Below, one piece after another: positions 24,832 through 33,155 of a DNA stretch of 37,630 nt. The DNA comes from Planctomycetota bacterium (GTDB lineage Bacteria > Planctomycetota > Planctomycetia > Gemmatales > Gemmataceae). The DNA lies in assembly GCA_003671255.1 (NCBI GenBank), contig QWPF01000015.1:3458-41087 (forward strand), written 5' to 3'. A program made the translations under genes and the position numbers. Every line of letters starts with the position of its first letter. The first letter of the stretch is position 1. The notes under the pieces are model-generated. The model was given only the letters and a program-made list of their open reading frames with translations, was not told the DNA's origin and ran no database searches.

Positions 24832-25938
24832 TCAAGCTGCAGCATCTTTACTGATATTAAGATTGTGGAATAATTTACCTTCAGAATAAGGCAGATCCCA
24901 AGGGCCAGTTGTATTGCCGGAAGCGCCTTCCCATCGATGCGAGCAGATACTATCAAGAATCATGGTAGAGATTTCAACCGCACGGGCACCAGCAATTCCA
25001 TCCACGCGGGGCTTTACTCCCAAAGTAACAGCCTGTACAAAATCTAGCAGTTCCCAAGTTAGTTGATCACCATCGGTGCGTGAGCAATCCATGGTTCGGG
25101 TTTCAACATGGTTGGCAAACAAATCGGTTTTGAAGGAATTAAGGGTACCTGCATCTACTTTACCCGGAGCAGATTCTGCAAGGTAACGCAAAGAATCGCT
25201 AGGTTGCATCAGAGTGATTTTCTTGGTGATGAAATCAATGCCTGCATAACCTTCAGAGCCCCATACATCCATTCTGCGCCTGGCTTCAGGATGCGCCCTG
25301 CTTGCAGAAAGATCACAAATTGTACCATTGGCAAAGGTGATTCTTGCTTGGGCAATATCTTCGTGACCGCCCAGAACTGCAACACCCAACCCAGATACTG
25401 AAGTGACTTCAGATTGAACAAGCGAGCAAACAAGATCGATATCGTGAACCATGAGATCAAGAACAACCCCGGTATCAGAAGATCGCCCTGAGAAACCGCC
25501 GAGGCGTTCAGCACGAATGTAGCGGGGCTTCATGGGAAGATCGCAAAGGGCTTCGTAAGCAGGGTTAAAGCGCTCGACATGGCCCACTTGAATCGTGGTA
25601 TTTTTGCTTTTTGCGAGCTCACAAAGTTGATAGGCTTTTTCCGGTTCAATGGTAATGGGTTTCTCGATGAGCAACGCTTTACCTTGTTCAAGAAAATCAC
25701 GAGCTACATCAAAATGAAACCGAGTGGGAACCACAATAATTGCTGCATCTACCTTGGGTAGTAATTCAAGATGCGAAGTATAAGGAGTGGTGGAATAGCG
25801 CATTGCAATGTTCTCGGCTTGCTGCCTTGAAGCATCAACCACACCCACAAGTTGCACGCCTTTAAGCGAAGAAAGAATCCTGGCATGCTGCTGCCCTAGA
25901 TGCCCAACTCCGATAACGCCGATCTTCAAGTCTGGCAT
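24832..25938 (-). CDS. Gfo/Idh/MocA dehydrogenase linked to lpxC (GnnA-like candidate)
   Basis: 368 residues, cytosolic (no signal). Nucleotide-binding motif GVGHLG (10-15), E-K-P at 92-94, and GHVERFNPAYEAL and HDIDLV, the catalytic-region signature of this family. It starts 24 bases after lpxC on the same strand, with AGGG before its ATG. Gfo/Idh/MocA genes near lpxC/lpxA are known in several phyla; one studied member, GnnA, oxidises UDP-GlcNAc at C3 for 2,3-diamino lipid A. Its partner aminotransferase GnnB is not visible here, so a GnnA role is an inference from position only. Other UDP-sugar or cofactor roles are possible. Confidence 0.85.
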   Translation of the reverse strand: MPDLKIGVIGVGHLGQQHARILSSLKGVQLVGVVDASRQQAENIAMRYSTTPYTSHLELLPKVDAAIIVVPTRFHFDVARDFLEQGKALLIEKPITIEPEKAYQLCELAKSKNTTIQVGHVERFNPAYEALCDLPMKPRYIRAERLGGFSGRSSDTGVVLDLMVHDIDLVCSLVQSEVTSVSGLGVAVLGGHEDIAQARITFANGTICDLSASRAHPEARRRMDVWGSEGYAGIDFITKKITLMQPSDSLRYLAESAPGKVDAGTLNSFKTDLFANHVETRTMDCSRTDGDQLTWELLDFVQAVTLGVKPRVDGIAGARAVEISTMILDSICSHRWEGASGNTTGPWDLPYSEGKLFHNLNISKDAAA

Positions 25939-25962
25939 AATACCCTTTCAATAATGAATATC

Positions 25963-26850
25963 TTAAGCTGCTCTGAGGATAGAAGGTTGCATGCTCATTT
26001 TTAATTTTTGCGATAGAGTGTGGGCTAATTCCACATTCAAAGGATGCCCTGATCTATAAGCAACCACATGCCCACACAGATCAACACCCAGTAATGCCAA
26101 GTCTCCGAGCATATCCAGCACCTTGTGCCTGGCGGGCTCATTGGCAAAGCGAAGCGGATTATCAATAGGGCCTCTGGGGCCAAAGATTATAAGGTCTTGA
26201 GCTGTAGTTCTTGAACCAATCCCTTGGCTTTTAAGTATTGCAACTTCTTCTTCAAGAATGAAAGTTCTGCAACGAGAGATTTCTCTCGAGAAAAGTGCGG
26301 GTTCGATATTCTGTGTATGCACTTGCTTTTGAATCGGAGATTGATTCCCATAATCGAGGAAATAGGTCATCTTTAAACCGGTGCCTTCGCATGGATGAAG
26401 CGCAAGGGTCGAGCCGTTGGATTCAACTATGATCGGGCTTTCCACACCATAAATGATTTTCTTGGAGTTCTGTGAAACACTACCTGCTTTTTTCAGAGCA
26501 TCGACAAACTCACCTGCAGAACCATCCAAGCCTGGGGGTTCTCCAGCATTCAGCTCCACAATACAATTATCAATTCTTAATCCGCTAAGAGCAGCAAGTA
26601 CATGTTCAACTAAAGTGACCTGATAAGGTTTTTGCCCAAGAGTCGTTCGCCTATTGGTTCCTGTCACATTCGAAACATGAGCAGGTATGAAAGTTTTGGG
26701 AGAAAGATCAGTGCGGTGAAACACTATCCCAGTGTTTTCTGCTGCTGGACAAAACCGCAGCGTTACAAACGATCCAGTGATAAAGCCGATGCCTTCCACT
26801 TCCACTGGTTTCGCCAAGGTTCTTTCTTGGCGTGATGAAATCGGTATCAC
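25963..26850 (-). CDS. lpxC: UDP-3-O-acyl-N-acetylglucosamine deacetylase
   Basis: 295 residues, usual length. Catalyses the committed, zinc-dependent step of lipid A synthesis in the cytosol. Zinc ligands are visible: H83 in V-E-H-V-L-A-A-L, H242 and D246 in R-H-K-V-L-D-M-L-G-D; the catalytic histidine is H269 in S-G-H-P-L-N. NAGEPPGLDGSAGEFVDAL is a further family signature. It starts at GTG (26848-26850) with AGGATGA upstream. It follows the OmpH-like gene after 74 bases that include a terminator-like hairpin, and precedes the Gfo/Idh/MocA gene. Confidence 0.96.
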   Translation of the reverse strand: MIPISSRQERTLAKPVEVEGIGFITGSFVTLRFCPAAENTGIVFHRTDLSPKTFIPAHVSNVTGTNRRTTLGQKPYQVTLVEHVLAALSGLRIDNCIVELNAGEPPGLDGSAGEFVDALKKAGSVSQNSKKIIYGVESPIIVESNGSTLALHPCEGTGLKMTYFLDYGNQSPIQKQVHTQNIEPALFSREISRCRTFILEEEVAILKSQGIGSRTTAQDLIIFGPRGPIDNPLRFANEPARHKVLDMLGDLALLGVDLCGHVVAYRSGHPLNVELAHTLSQKLKMSMQPSILRAA

Positions 26851-26886
26851 GGGTAGGTCATCCTTGACTAATAAAAGAAAAGTAAA

Positions 26887-26913
26887 CCCGGCAAGATCCT
26901 TCCTGCCGGGCTT
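26887..26913 (-). terminator. Terminator-like hairpin between ompH-like gene and lpxC
   Basis: On the minus strand the 7-base arms TGCCGGG (26887-26893) and CCCGGCA (26904-26910) form a GC-rich stem, extended by one pair after a mismatch, followed by a T-rich run (TTTACTTTTC). It looks like a rho-independent terminator for the OmpH-like gene, but only about 35 bases remain before the lpxC start, so lpxC is probably reached by read-through. Confidence 0.65.
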
Positions 26914-26924
26914 GATTACACTTC

Positions 26925-27611
26925 CTACTTGGGAGTCGTAGCAGAAGTTGGGGTGATGGCCGAGCCCGTGGGAATTGCTGGTGGTGCAATCCTGCTATAA
27001 GCTTGGTTTAAGGCGTTAACCACATCTGCACTGATATCAATACCAGGTGCAAAATAGATTGGCATACAAGCGCCTGCCTGCATCTTCCGAACAATATTAC
27101 CTGCGCTCCAATATTCTGCAGAAGTCGTAGGGTCGTTGTAATGAAGAACCATGTCGTAGCCATGAGCAACAGCAACGCGTTGTGATGCTTCCTGAACTTC
27201 ACGATAGATCAAAACAACTTGTTCATCTTGCTTCTTGCCGATAAGGGCTTGAGCTTCGTTGGAGAGATCTTCGAGTTCGCGTTTAAGAACGCGCAATTGT
27301 TTTTCGATTGTTTCGCGCATCTCAGGTTTCAACTGGCCTTCTTTGGTCAAGGCTTCCATCTGGGTGGTCTTGGCTTTGGTCTTCACCTGTAAAGGGGTGA
27401 ACACTTCCTTCATTTCATTATTGAGGGCAACAGCCTTCTGATAATTTTTAACAACATGATGAAGGTTCAACAAAGCGATACGTGAGCGTTGTTCTGTTCC
27501 TTGGATTGGAACCTTTGCAGGTGCAGTTTGAGCACGCAGCAAATTGGTACCAAAGTAAACAGCCATTGCGAGGGTGGTACATCCAGCAAACCATGCCAGT
27601 TTCTTATTCAC
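26925..27611 (-). CDS. OmpH/Skp-family periplasmic chaperone-like protein
   Basis: 228 residues. I choose the GTG at 27609-27611 because AGGAGAAA lies just upstream and it gives an immediate signal peptide (basic MNKK, hydrophobic LAWFAGCTTLAMAVYFG, cleavage near LRAQ); an in-frame ATG at 27665 would bury that signal. The mature part matches OmpH/Skp: IALLNLHHVVKNYQK opening strand, long charged coiled coil (about 75-140, with KQLRVLKRELEDLSNEAQALIGKK), then the IYREVQEASQRVAVAHGYDMVLHY closing strands. A Pro/Thr-rich tail follows. In Gram-negatives this chaperone escorts outer-membrane proteins; adjacency to lpxC is a common outer-membrane cluster. Confidence 0.87.
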   Translation of the reverse strand: MNKKLAWFAGCTTLAMAVYFGTNLLRAQTAPAKVPIQGTEQRSRIALLNLHHVVKNYQKAVALNNEMKEVFTPLQVKTKAKTTQMEALTKEGQLKPEMRETIEKQLRVLKRELEDLSNEAQALIGKKQDEQVVLIYREVQEASQRVAVAHGYDMVLHYNDPTTSAEYWSAGNIVRKMQAGACMPIYFAPGIDISADVVNALNQAYSRIAPPAIPTGSAITPTSATTPK

Positions 27612-27793
27612 AGTAATTTCTCCTGAATCCGGGATTGTTAAAGACTTAATGGAAGCCGCATCCATGCGATTTCGAGGTAAAGGTCATGTCTTTAAAAATC
27701 ACCCGATAAATCAATACATTCCAAGGCTTCTACCTAAGTGAAATCATGGGGTCAATACCTAGTCTGAAATAGCTCATCAAAACCCACTCTGTC

Positions 27794-27823
27794 TTGCCTG
27801 TTTTCCCAAGTTTGTTGTAGTAT
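27794..27823 (+). promoter_or_regulatory. Putative promoter for the lipoprotein-methyltransferase pair
   Basis: TTGCCT (27794-27799), 18 bases, TAGTAT (27818-27823), about 55 bases before the ATG at 27877. Confidence 0.4.
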
Positions 27824-27876
27824 GGCAAAGATTAGGAACCTGTGTTCCTCAAAAGCTAACTCTCCAAGGAGGGAGA

Positions 27877-28245
27877 ATGCGCAATATAATGCCTGCTTTC
27901 TGCCTACTTATAGTGATATCGGGTTGCTCATACGGCCCCGTTGTGCCCACTTCCATTCAAGGCAAAATCTTGTTTCAAAAACAACCACTAAGAGGCGGCA
28001 CCATCGTTTTTACCCCAGATATGGAGCGCGGTTCCGTAGGCCCGATGGCATCAGGCGAAATCTTTCCAGATGGCACTTACACTGTCTTACCCCAACCAGG
28101 AAAAGACTCAATTCATGCAGGCTGGTACAAAGTTTCTTTTCTTTCGCAGGGCCTTCCACCCAAGTTTTCTGATCCCAGTCTTTCAGGCCAAGTGAAACAA
28201 ATTCTTTCAGGCCAAATCAACAAGATTGATTTTAATTTGGAGTAG
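27877..28245 (+). CDS. Transthyretin-like lipoprotein without an adjacent DUF1559 gene
   Basis: 122 residues. Signal peptide with lipobox V-I-S-G-C (Cys at about 17). The mature part begins I-Q-G-K-I-L-F-Q-K-Q-P-L-R-G-G-T-I-V-F-T-P and ends with AGWYKVSFLSQGLPPKFSDPSLSG and FNLE, the same beta-sandwich pattern as the lipoproteins at 4142 and 31408. A very strong AAGGAGGG precedes the ATG. Unlike its relatives it is paired with a methyltransferase gene (three bases after its stop) instead of a DUF1559 gene. Function unknown. Confidence 0.83.
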   Translation: MRNIMPAFCLLIVISGCSYGPVVPTSIQGKILFQKQPLRGGTIVFTPDMERGSVGPMASGEIFPDGTYTVLPQPGKDSIHAGWYKVSFLSQGLPPKFSDPSLSGQVKQILSGQINKIDFNLE

Positions 28246-28248
28246 GTT

Positions 28249-28983
28249 ATGAACCAGTTTCTTCATGGCGTAACCCAAGCCGTTGCCCAAACCTTCACCC
28301 TGCCAGATACCATGCTGGAAATAGGAGCGTATCAAGTACAAGGGCAGGAATATTACTCGAACCTGCGGAAATTATTTCCCCATCACGAATACCAAGGCCT
28401 TGATATGAGAAAGGGCCCAGGGGTTGATATCCTAGGCAATGTTGAAGATCTTCCCATGGAAGATAATTCCGTAGGCACCGTGATCGCTCTAAATCTTTTC
28501 GAACATGTGCGTTGTTTCTGGAAAGGGTTCGATGAAGTTTACAGAGTGCTAAGGCCAGGGGGCGCCTTCTTTGTTTCGTGCCCATTTTTCTTGCATCGCC
28601 ATTCCTATCCCAATGATTACTGGCGCTTCACCCCAGATGCATTCGCTTATCTACTAGAAAAATACCCACAAAAACTAATTGGGTTTCAAGGCCCAGCCAA
28701 CAAACCATTGCAAGTTTGGGCCATCGCATTCAAAGATCCTGCTCCCATCATCACGCCCGAATTACATCAGAAATTTCAATCAGCAATGCGAACCTACGCC
28801 CATCAACCTGTTTCTAAATGGAGAAGATTGCGCTACTCTCTGGGCAGAATGATTTGTGGCAGAAGCCCTTTTGCAACCTTTTTAGATATGAATAATTGGG
28901 AAACCACCGTCATTGGTTCAAGCGAAAAAAATAACACAACTCCAAACTCAATTCAAAAAACCAACCTAACTCAAGCTCCTTAG
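28249..28983 (+). CDS. Class I SAM-dependent methyltransferase
   Basis: 244 residues. Motif I is M-L-E-I-G-A-Y-Q (about 23-30), the acidic strand-2 end is GLDMRKGPGVD, motif II/III region VEDLPMEDNSVGTVIALNLFEHV, then VYRVLRPGGAFFVSCPFF, all typical of the Methyltransf_11 group. HSYPNDYWRFTPDAF is frequently seen in methyltransferases of glycan or glycolipid clusters, so a sugar or lipid substrate is possible but unproven. Cytosolic. Starts three bases after the lipoprotein stop, so translation is probably coupled. The Ser/Asn/Thr-rich C-terminal tail (after about 215) is unusual. Confidence 0.87.
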   Translation: MNQFLHGVTQAVAQTFTLPDTMLEIGAYQVQGQEYYSNLRKLFPHHEYQGLDMRKGPGVDILGNVEDLPMEDNSVGTVIALNLFEHVRCFWKGFDEVYRVLRPGGAFFVSCPFFLHRHSYPNDYWRFTPDAFAYLLEKYPQKLIGFQGPANKPLQVWAIAFKDPAPIITPELHQKFQSAMRTYAHQPVSKWRRLRYSLGRMICGRSPFATFLDMNNWETTVIGSSEKNNTTPNSIQKTNLTQAP

Positions 28984-29019
28984 AAAAACACAACCACTGT
29001 GCCTGTTTTAAACTTTGAG

Positions 29020-30285
29020 CTATTCTCGCCAAAAGGTGGATTTTCCCGCCTGATATGCCACCTTCAGATGTGGCGTCTCTATCCGCTTCTGGCCATTACC
29101 CAACGAACCCAAGCATGCCGCCAAGATTCCCGAAGTTAATAGAGTTCGCTCCACAGGGTAGGGTGCCTTCCCTGTAATAAACATTTCCTCCGCATTACTC
29201 ATCAGCGCTGCAGAGTAAGAAACATTAGGATTGGTCGGAAGATAAAACAAAGTTGAGAGAGGCTCAGCTTGATCTTTCAAACTTGCTGCAAAAGTAAAAT
29301 CACCCACCAACCCATTCATCAACAACATAGTGCTCTTTAAGCCATCCAAATACTCAATGCGGTAAGCCATTGGTGCTTTAACCCAGTCCACAATTTGTTT
29401 GGTCGTTGGTTTTCGATGACTGTAAGTCGGGGCTTGCGCCAGGGTTTGCGATCTGTTCATACATGCTTCAAAAAGCTTAGGGTTCCAACCACCTTTTTCC
29501 CACGAACCTAATGCCATCCTTTTCCAAACTTCCTCACCACGAATGGCTTGCACTGCTTTCACTCCCGTTTCGCCGCCCTTGCGCCTTTCAGCCATGCATT
29601 GAATTATTTCCAAAGCGTGAAAATCATAGCTATCAACTCCACCCATAGCCAGGCACATGACTTCTTCGGGTTGTGCGTTCTCCGGCATTTCAACTGCGGG
29701 CATGCGCCAAGTTACAGGAAGTGAAGAACCAGCAAGCAGGGGAAACTTCATCTTGCGCGAAGTGTCCACCATCTCTTTGGCCCACTCCCAATTCCATGAA
29801 AGGTGTTTATCGTTGAAGATGGGTGTTGTCATACCATCTTTCTTGAATACCTCGATCACCTTCTGAAAGAATTCGTACCGGGGATATTTCTTCTGCCCAA
29901 GTTCGTTGTCAGGATAAGTGCCATGCTCCCCAATAATAAGCACTGCATCGACAGCAAGTTTATCGGTGCCACATCGCAGAACTTCAGCAATGGTGGAATA
30001 GATTTTGAAGTTAGATTCAAGGGCCCTAGCTTTACTAAGATCCCCTGCAGGAACTTGGTCCACATAGGCAGAGACAACATCAATTGCGGGGTGATGCCAT
30101 TTGCCTTTTACGGGGTACCCACCGAGGAAGCGCTCGCCCATATGCCAGGCATGGGAACGAAAGCGCCATTCGGTCGTGATAATTGCAAGTTTCTTTTTTT
30201 GTTTAGGATCACCTTGAGCCATAAGGCTGGGAGAAAGAGCGATACTTGAAAGCATTGCGCCAAGATAATTTCTTCGAGAGATCAT
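29020..30285 (-). CDS. Exported protein of unknown function with twin-arginine-like signal
   Basis: 421 residues when started at the ATG at 30285, which puts M-I-S-R-R-N-Y-L-G at the N-terminus followed by a hydrophobic stretch ending SLMAQ, a Tat-like signal; the reading frame stays open for 42 more codons upstream without plausible coding character. The mature part begins KLAIITTEWRFRSHAWHMGERFLGGYP, an alpha/beta nucleotide-fold-like beginning, and contains AVLIIGEHGTYPDN. I know it only as a type of planctomycete Tat-exported protein without an assigned reaction. It is convergent with the methyltransferase gene. Motif-based function cannot be given. Confidence 0.78.
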   Translation of the reverse strand: MISRRNYLGAMLSSIALSPSLMAQGDPKQKKKLAIITTEWRFRSHAWHMGERFLGGYPVKGKWHHPAIDVVSAYVDQVPAGDLSKARALESNFKIYSTIAEVLRCGTDKLAVDAVLIIGEHGTYPDNELGQKKYPRYEFFQKVIEVFKKDGMTTPIFNDKHLSWNWEWAKEMVDTSRKMKFPLLAGSSLPVTWRMPAVEMPENAQPEEVMCLAMGGVDSYDFHALEIIQCMAERRKGGETGVKAVQAIRGEEVWKRMALGSWEKGGWNPKLFEACMNRSQTLAQAPTYSHRKPTTKQIVDWVKAPMAYRIEYLDGLKSTMLLMNGLVGDFTFAASLKDQAEPLSTLFYLPTNPNVSYSAALMSNAEEMFITGKAPYPVERTLLTSGILAACLGSLGNGQKRIETPHLKVAYQAGKSTFWRE

Positions 30286-30376
30286 GTTTAAATCCCGTGG
30301 ATTTAGGGGTAAAGCAACTGGCATGCAATCCCAAACTAACCAAGATTGAATCAATACACAAGAATTGCTTATCCCG

Positions 30377-30405
30377 TTGACTATAAAATAAGGGAAAGGT
30401 ATGTT
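30377..30405 (+). promoter_or_regulatory. Putative promoter for the third DUF1559 gene
   Basis: TTGACT (30377-30382), 17 bases, TATGTT (30400-30405), about 58 bases upstream of the ATG at 30464. Confidence 0.45.
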
Positions 30406-30463
30406 ATACAAGTGACTGAAAGTAATACATATCTATACTTTATTATTGCATTGGACACATCCT

Positions 30464-31372
30464 ATGAAATCTAAAAAAGGCTTCACCCTGATTGAGTTGT
30501 TAGTTGTAATTGCTATTATTGCTATATTAATTGGGTTGTTATTGCCCGCAGTGCAGAAGGTAAGAGAAGCTGCTGCGCGCATGAAATGCCAGAATAATAT
30601 TAAACAGATTGGTTTGGCAGTACACAACCTGAACACCACTTTTGGGATTCTTCCCCCTCCCGGCGCGGGGGCTGCCAATGGTTCAGGTTGGAACTCTGTG
30701 GTTTCCAATGGGCCCTTCAAAGGGCAAACCCCGGGCTTCTTTCTCCTCTTCCCCTACATCGAGCAAACCGCTGTTTACAATATGGTAATCGCTCAGGGTG
30801 GAAATGTCTCCACACCCACTGCTTATCAAAACACCAAAATCTCTATGCTGGTTTGCCCCACCGATACCAGTGGTAGTGGTGGCAATGGCTTTGGTAGTCC
30901 CGTAGGACCTGATGGCACCTTTGCCATTTCCAACTATGCCTGGAACTATCTCGCCCTAGGCGACCCAGCCAGCAACCGACAAGAAGGCGCTGCCAAGTTG
31001 CCAGCCTCTTTCCCTGATGGAACCTCGCAAACGATTTTCTTTGGCGAACGTTACGCTTGGTATGGCAACGCCAATGTCAATGGAACCCCTTGCTCCAGCC
31101 TTTGGTTCAATTCTGAAAACCGCTGGATGGCCCAAATCTGCAGTGCGCCTTATGCAGGTGGCACCGGCTATGCCCCTTGTCCTCTTTTCCAGGTCAAACC
31201 TCTGGTATTGAATGCGCCAAACGCAAGTGGTGGTGGCAGTTCACCCCACACAGGTGGCACTACCGTTGGCATGGGCGATGGCTCGGTTCGCAATGTCGCA
31301 GCAAGTATTTCCGCTGCCACTTGGGCCAGCCTCTGCGACCCACGCGATGGCGTTCCTATCAACGACTTCTAA
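30464..31372 (+). CDS. DUF1559 pseudopilin-like protein (copy 3)
   Basis: 302 residues from ATG 30464, giving the short basic leader MKSKKG before F-T-L-I-E (a TTG 18 bases upstream would give an atypical leader). The helix and the following [12 protein letters not shown] match copy 1 almost exactly, so these two are the closest pair in the window. It ends with the canonical [14 protein letters not shown] (H-x9-DG). A Gly/Pro-rich segment ([13 protein letters not shown]) follows the head. Paired with a lipoprotein gene 35 bases downstream. Confidence 0.92.
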   Translation: MKSKKGFTLIELLVVIAIIAILIGLLLPAVQKVREAAARMKCQNNIKQIGLAVHNLNTTFGILPPPGAGAANGSGWNSVVSNGPFKGQTPGFFLLFPYIEQTAVYNMVIAQGGNVSTPTAYQNTKISMLVCPTDTSGSGGNGFGSPVGPDGTFAISNYAWNYLALGDPASNRQEGAAKLPASFPDGTSQTIFFGERYAWYGNANVNGTPCSSLWFNSENRWMAQICSAPYAGGTGYAPCPLFQVKPLVLNAPNASGGGSSPHTGGTTVGMGDGSVRNVAASISAATWASLCDPRDGVPINDF

Positions 31373-31407
31373 CTAACTTTCAATCTTTTGCTTTAGGATT
31401 ATTTTTC

Positions 31408-31845
31408 ATGCCTAACTTTGCACCTTTGCGATTGACCCTCTTCATTGGCTTTGCTTGTCTTCTTCTGGGATGCTCAGAAACACGAAAAGGTGATAAAGCC
31501 GAAGTCTTTGGTATGGTTACTCTTGATGGCAAACCCGTGGATAATGCCCAAATACGCTTTATGCCTAAGAGTAATACAGACCTTGGGACCGCATTTAGCA
31601 GAACGAATGCCCAAGGTGAATTCATCATCAAGCCCGATGCCAACGATAATAACTGGCTCAAACCTGGTACATACAAAGTGCTGATATCCAAGATCGCACC
31701 GATCGAAGTAAAAGCCATGGGCGCCCCCGAAGTCAACCTTTTGCCCTCTAAATACAACTTGCAAGACAAAACACCTCTAAGCGCAGAACTTAAAAATGGC
31801 GAAAACAAACTCCCACCATTTGAATTAGTCAGTAACAAAAAGTAA
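31408..31845 (+). CDS. Transthyretin-like lipoprotein paired with DUF1559 copy 3
   Basis: 145 residues from ATG 31408 (AGGA nine bases upstream). A longer open frame extends back into the DUF1559 gene, but that part is an out-of-frame shadow. Lipobox L-L-L-G-C; the mature part has V-F-G-M-V-T-L-D-G-K-P-V-D-N-A-Q-I-R-F-M-P, then NAQGEFIIKPD, LKPGTYKVLISKI and PSKYNLQDKTPLSAELKNG, the classic planctomycete carboxypeptidase-regulatory/TTR-like pattern. An envelope lipoprotein, probably functioning with the DUF1559 protein. Function unknown. Confidence 0.87.
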   Translation: MPNFAPLRLTLFIGFACLLLGCSETRKGDKAEVFGMVTLDGKPVDNAQIRFMPKSNTDLGTAFSRTNAQGEFIIKPDANDNNWLKPGTYKVLISKIAPIEVKAMGAPEVNLLPSKYNLQDKTPLSAELKNGENKLPPFELVSNKK

Positions 31846-31958
31846 ACCTGACTCAAATTGAACCATGGCTTCTATCTTCATCTTTTTCCCAAATTTCACT
31901 TCCAATAACCTTTCCCATCATTCAAACTAAGCCTATTACTTCACCCCCGGAGAACTCC

Positions 31959-32987
31959 ATGCTAAAGCACACCTTGGCTGCTATTATTTTCATTTTAGTT
32001 TTAACCTCTAGCACTATTGCCTCCGAGCTTCGCATCTTTTTTGTCGATGTCGAAGGTGGCGCTGCTACCCTTATCATCACTCCTGCTGGGGAATCACTTC
32101 TAATCGATTGTGGTAACCCAGGCAAACGCGATGCTGAACGCATCCACAAAGTTGCTACCGAAAAAGCTGGCCTCAAAGCAATCGATCATCTGTTCATCAC
32201 CCATTGGCATCTTGACCACTACGGCGGTGCAGAACGCCTGCGTGCGCTGATGCCCATCCACCATTTTTGGGATCGTGGCATTCCTGAAACTCTTCCTGAA
32301 GATGCAAAGAATTTCCCGATACTCATTCAGGCATATAAAGCAGCAGGAGGCGATAAATCAAAAACCCTAAAAGCGGGCGATGAAGTTCCTCTAAAACAAT
32401 TAGAAGGTGCCCCGAAGATTAAATTAAGTATTTTGAGTGCCAGTGGGCAAGTAGTGAAAGATAAGCCAGGCGCTCCTGAAAACCCGATAGCAAAGCAACA
32501 TCAACCCCGCCCTGAAGATCCTTCTGATAACGCCAAGAGTTTAGGATTCTTGCTTCAGTTTGGCGATTGGAAGTTTCTAGATCTGGGCGACCTTACTTGG
32601 AATGTCGAATACAAGTTGGTTCACCCCACAGACAAGATCGGCAAAATCGATGTTTATCAAACGACCCATCATGGATTGGAGATCAGCAATAACCCGGTGG
32701 TTATCAACACGGTAGAGCCTCGGGTTGCAATTTTTAACAACGGTTCCAAGAAGGGATGCCATCCGCAAGTTACGGGAACGCTTAGGCGTGTACCGGGATT
32801 AGAAGCAATTTTTCAGGTTCACCGGAATGTAAATGCAGGCCCTGGGGAAAACACCGAACCTAGCTTTATTGCAAATGAAGGCGAAGATTGCGCTGCGGAA
32901 ACCGTAGTCGTAATCGTTGGCAAGGATGCGAAATCTTACTCCGTGCAAGCCGGTAAGAACAAAGCCAAGGACTTTAAAACACGATAA
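31959..32987 (+). CDS. Secreted metallo-beta-lactamase-fold hydrolase (ComEC-C-like)
   Basis: 342 residues with a Sec signal peptide (MLKHTL, hydrophobic to about 20, cleavage near IAS). The mature protein opens LRIFFVDVEGGAATLIITPAGESLLIDCG, followed by the metal-binding motif T-H82-W-H84-L-D86-H87-Y-G-G. Further ligands are probably in FLDLGDLTW and QTTHHGLE. This is the MBL branch similar to the ComEC/Rec2 C-terminal domain, which hydrolyses nucleic-acid or phosphodiester bonds in some members; others are lactamase-like with unknown substrates. Being exported, it acts in the envelope or outside. It is 113 bases after the lipoprotein gene on the same strand. Confidence 0.87.
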   Translation: MLKHTLAAIIFILVLTSSTIASELRIFFVDVEGGAATLIITPAGESLLIDCGNPGKRDAERIHKVATEKAGLKAIDHLFITHWHLDHYGGAERLRALMPIHHFWDRGIPETLPEDAKNFPILIQAYKAAGGDKSKTLKAGDEVPLKQLEGAPKIKLSILSASGQVVKDKPGAPENPIAKQHQPRPEDPSDNAKSLGFLLQFGDWKFLDLGDLTWNVEYKLVHPTDKIGKIDVYQTTHHGLEISNNPVVINTVEPRVAIFNNGSKKGCHPQVTGTLRRVPGLEAIFQVHRNVNAGPGENTEPSFIANEGEDCAAETVVVIVGKDAKSYSVQAGKNKAKDFKTR

Positions 32988-33082
32988 AAAGGTAATTCAC
33001 AAAGCGACAATAATTAACCTGCAACACAGCTTATTAAAACGGGAGACAGAGGTTAAATAGCTAGGGTAGAAGAGGCTTTATC

Positions 33083-33131
33083 TTGACTAGAGCTATAAAT
33101 AGCTTTAATTTAATGTAGTTGAGATTCTACA
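33083..33131 (+). promoter_or_regulatory. Putative promoter with two inverted repeats ahead of DUF1559 copy 4
   Basis: TTGACT (33083-33088), 17 bases, TAATTT (33106-33111). The spacer holds AGCTAT (33091-33096), two bases, ATAGCT (33099-33104), a perfect dyad, and just after the -10 lies TGTAG (33114-33118), eight bases, CTACA (33127-33131). The placement suits operator sites. ATG is at 33156 with GAGG upstream. Confidence 0.45.
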
Positions 33132-33155
33132 ATTTAATTTGATAGCGAGGTTTTT

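Noticed and set aside
27822-28172. Plus-strand frame of 116 codons overlapping the lipoprotein gene
   Set aside because: Arg/His/Ser-rich shadow in another frame; the lipoprotein frame has a strong ribosome site and a lipobox.
28984-29019. Weak inverted repeat AAAACA/TGTTTT between convergent methyltransferase and exported-protein genes
   Set aside because: Stem too short with a long loop; not convincing as a terminator.
30286-30411. 42-codon N-terminal extension of the Tat-like exported protein
   Set aside because: It would bury the signal with the twin arginine and has no ribosome site; the ATG at 30285 is better.
31177-31407. N-terminal extension of the lipoprotein frame into the preceding DUF1559 gene
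   Set aside because: The extension is out of frame with the DUF1559 gene and reads as Trp/Arg/His-rich noise; the ATG at 31408 gives an immediate lipoprotein signal.
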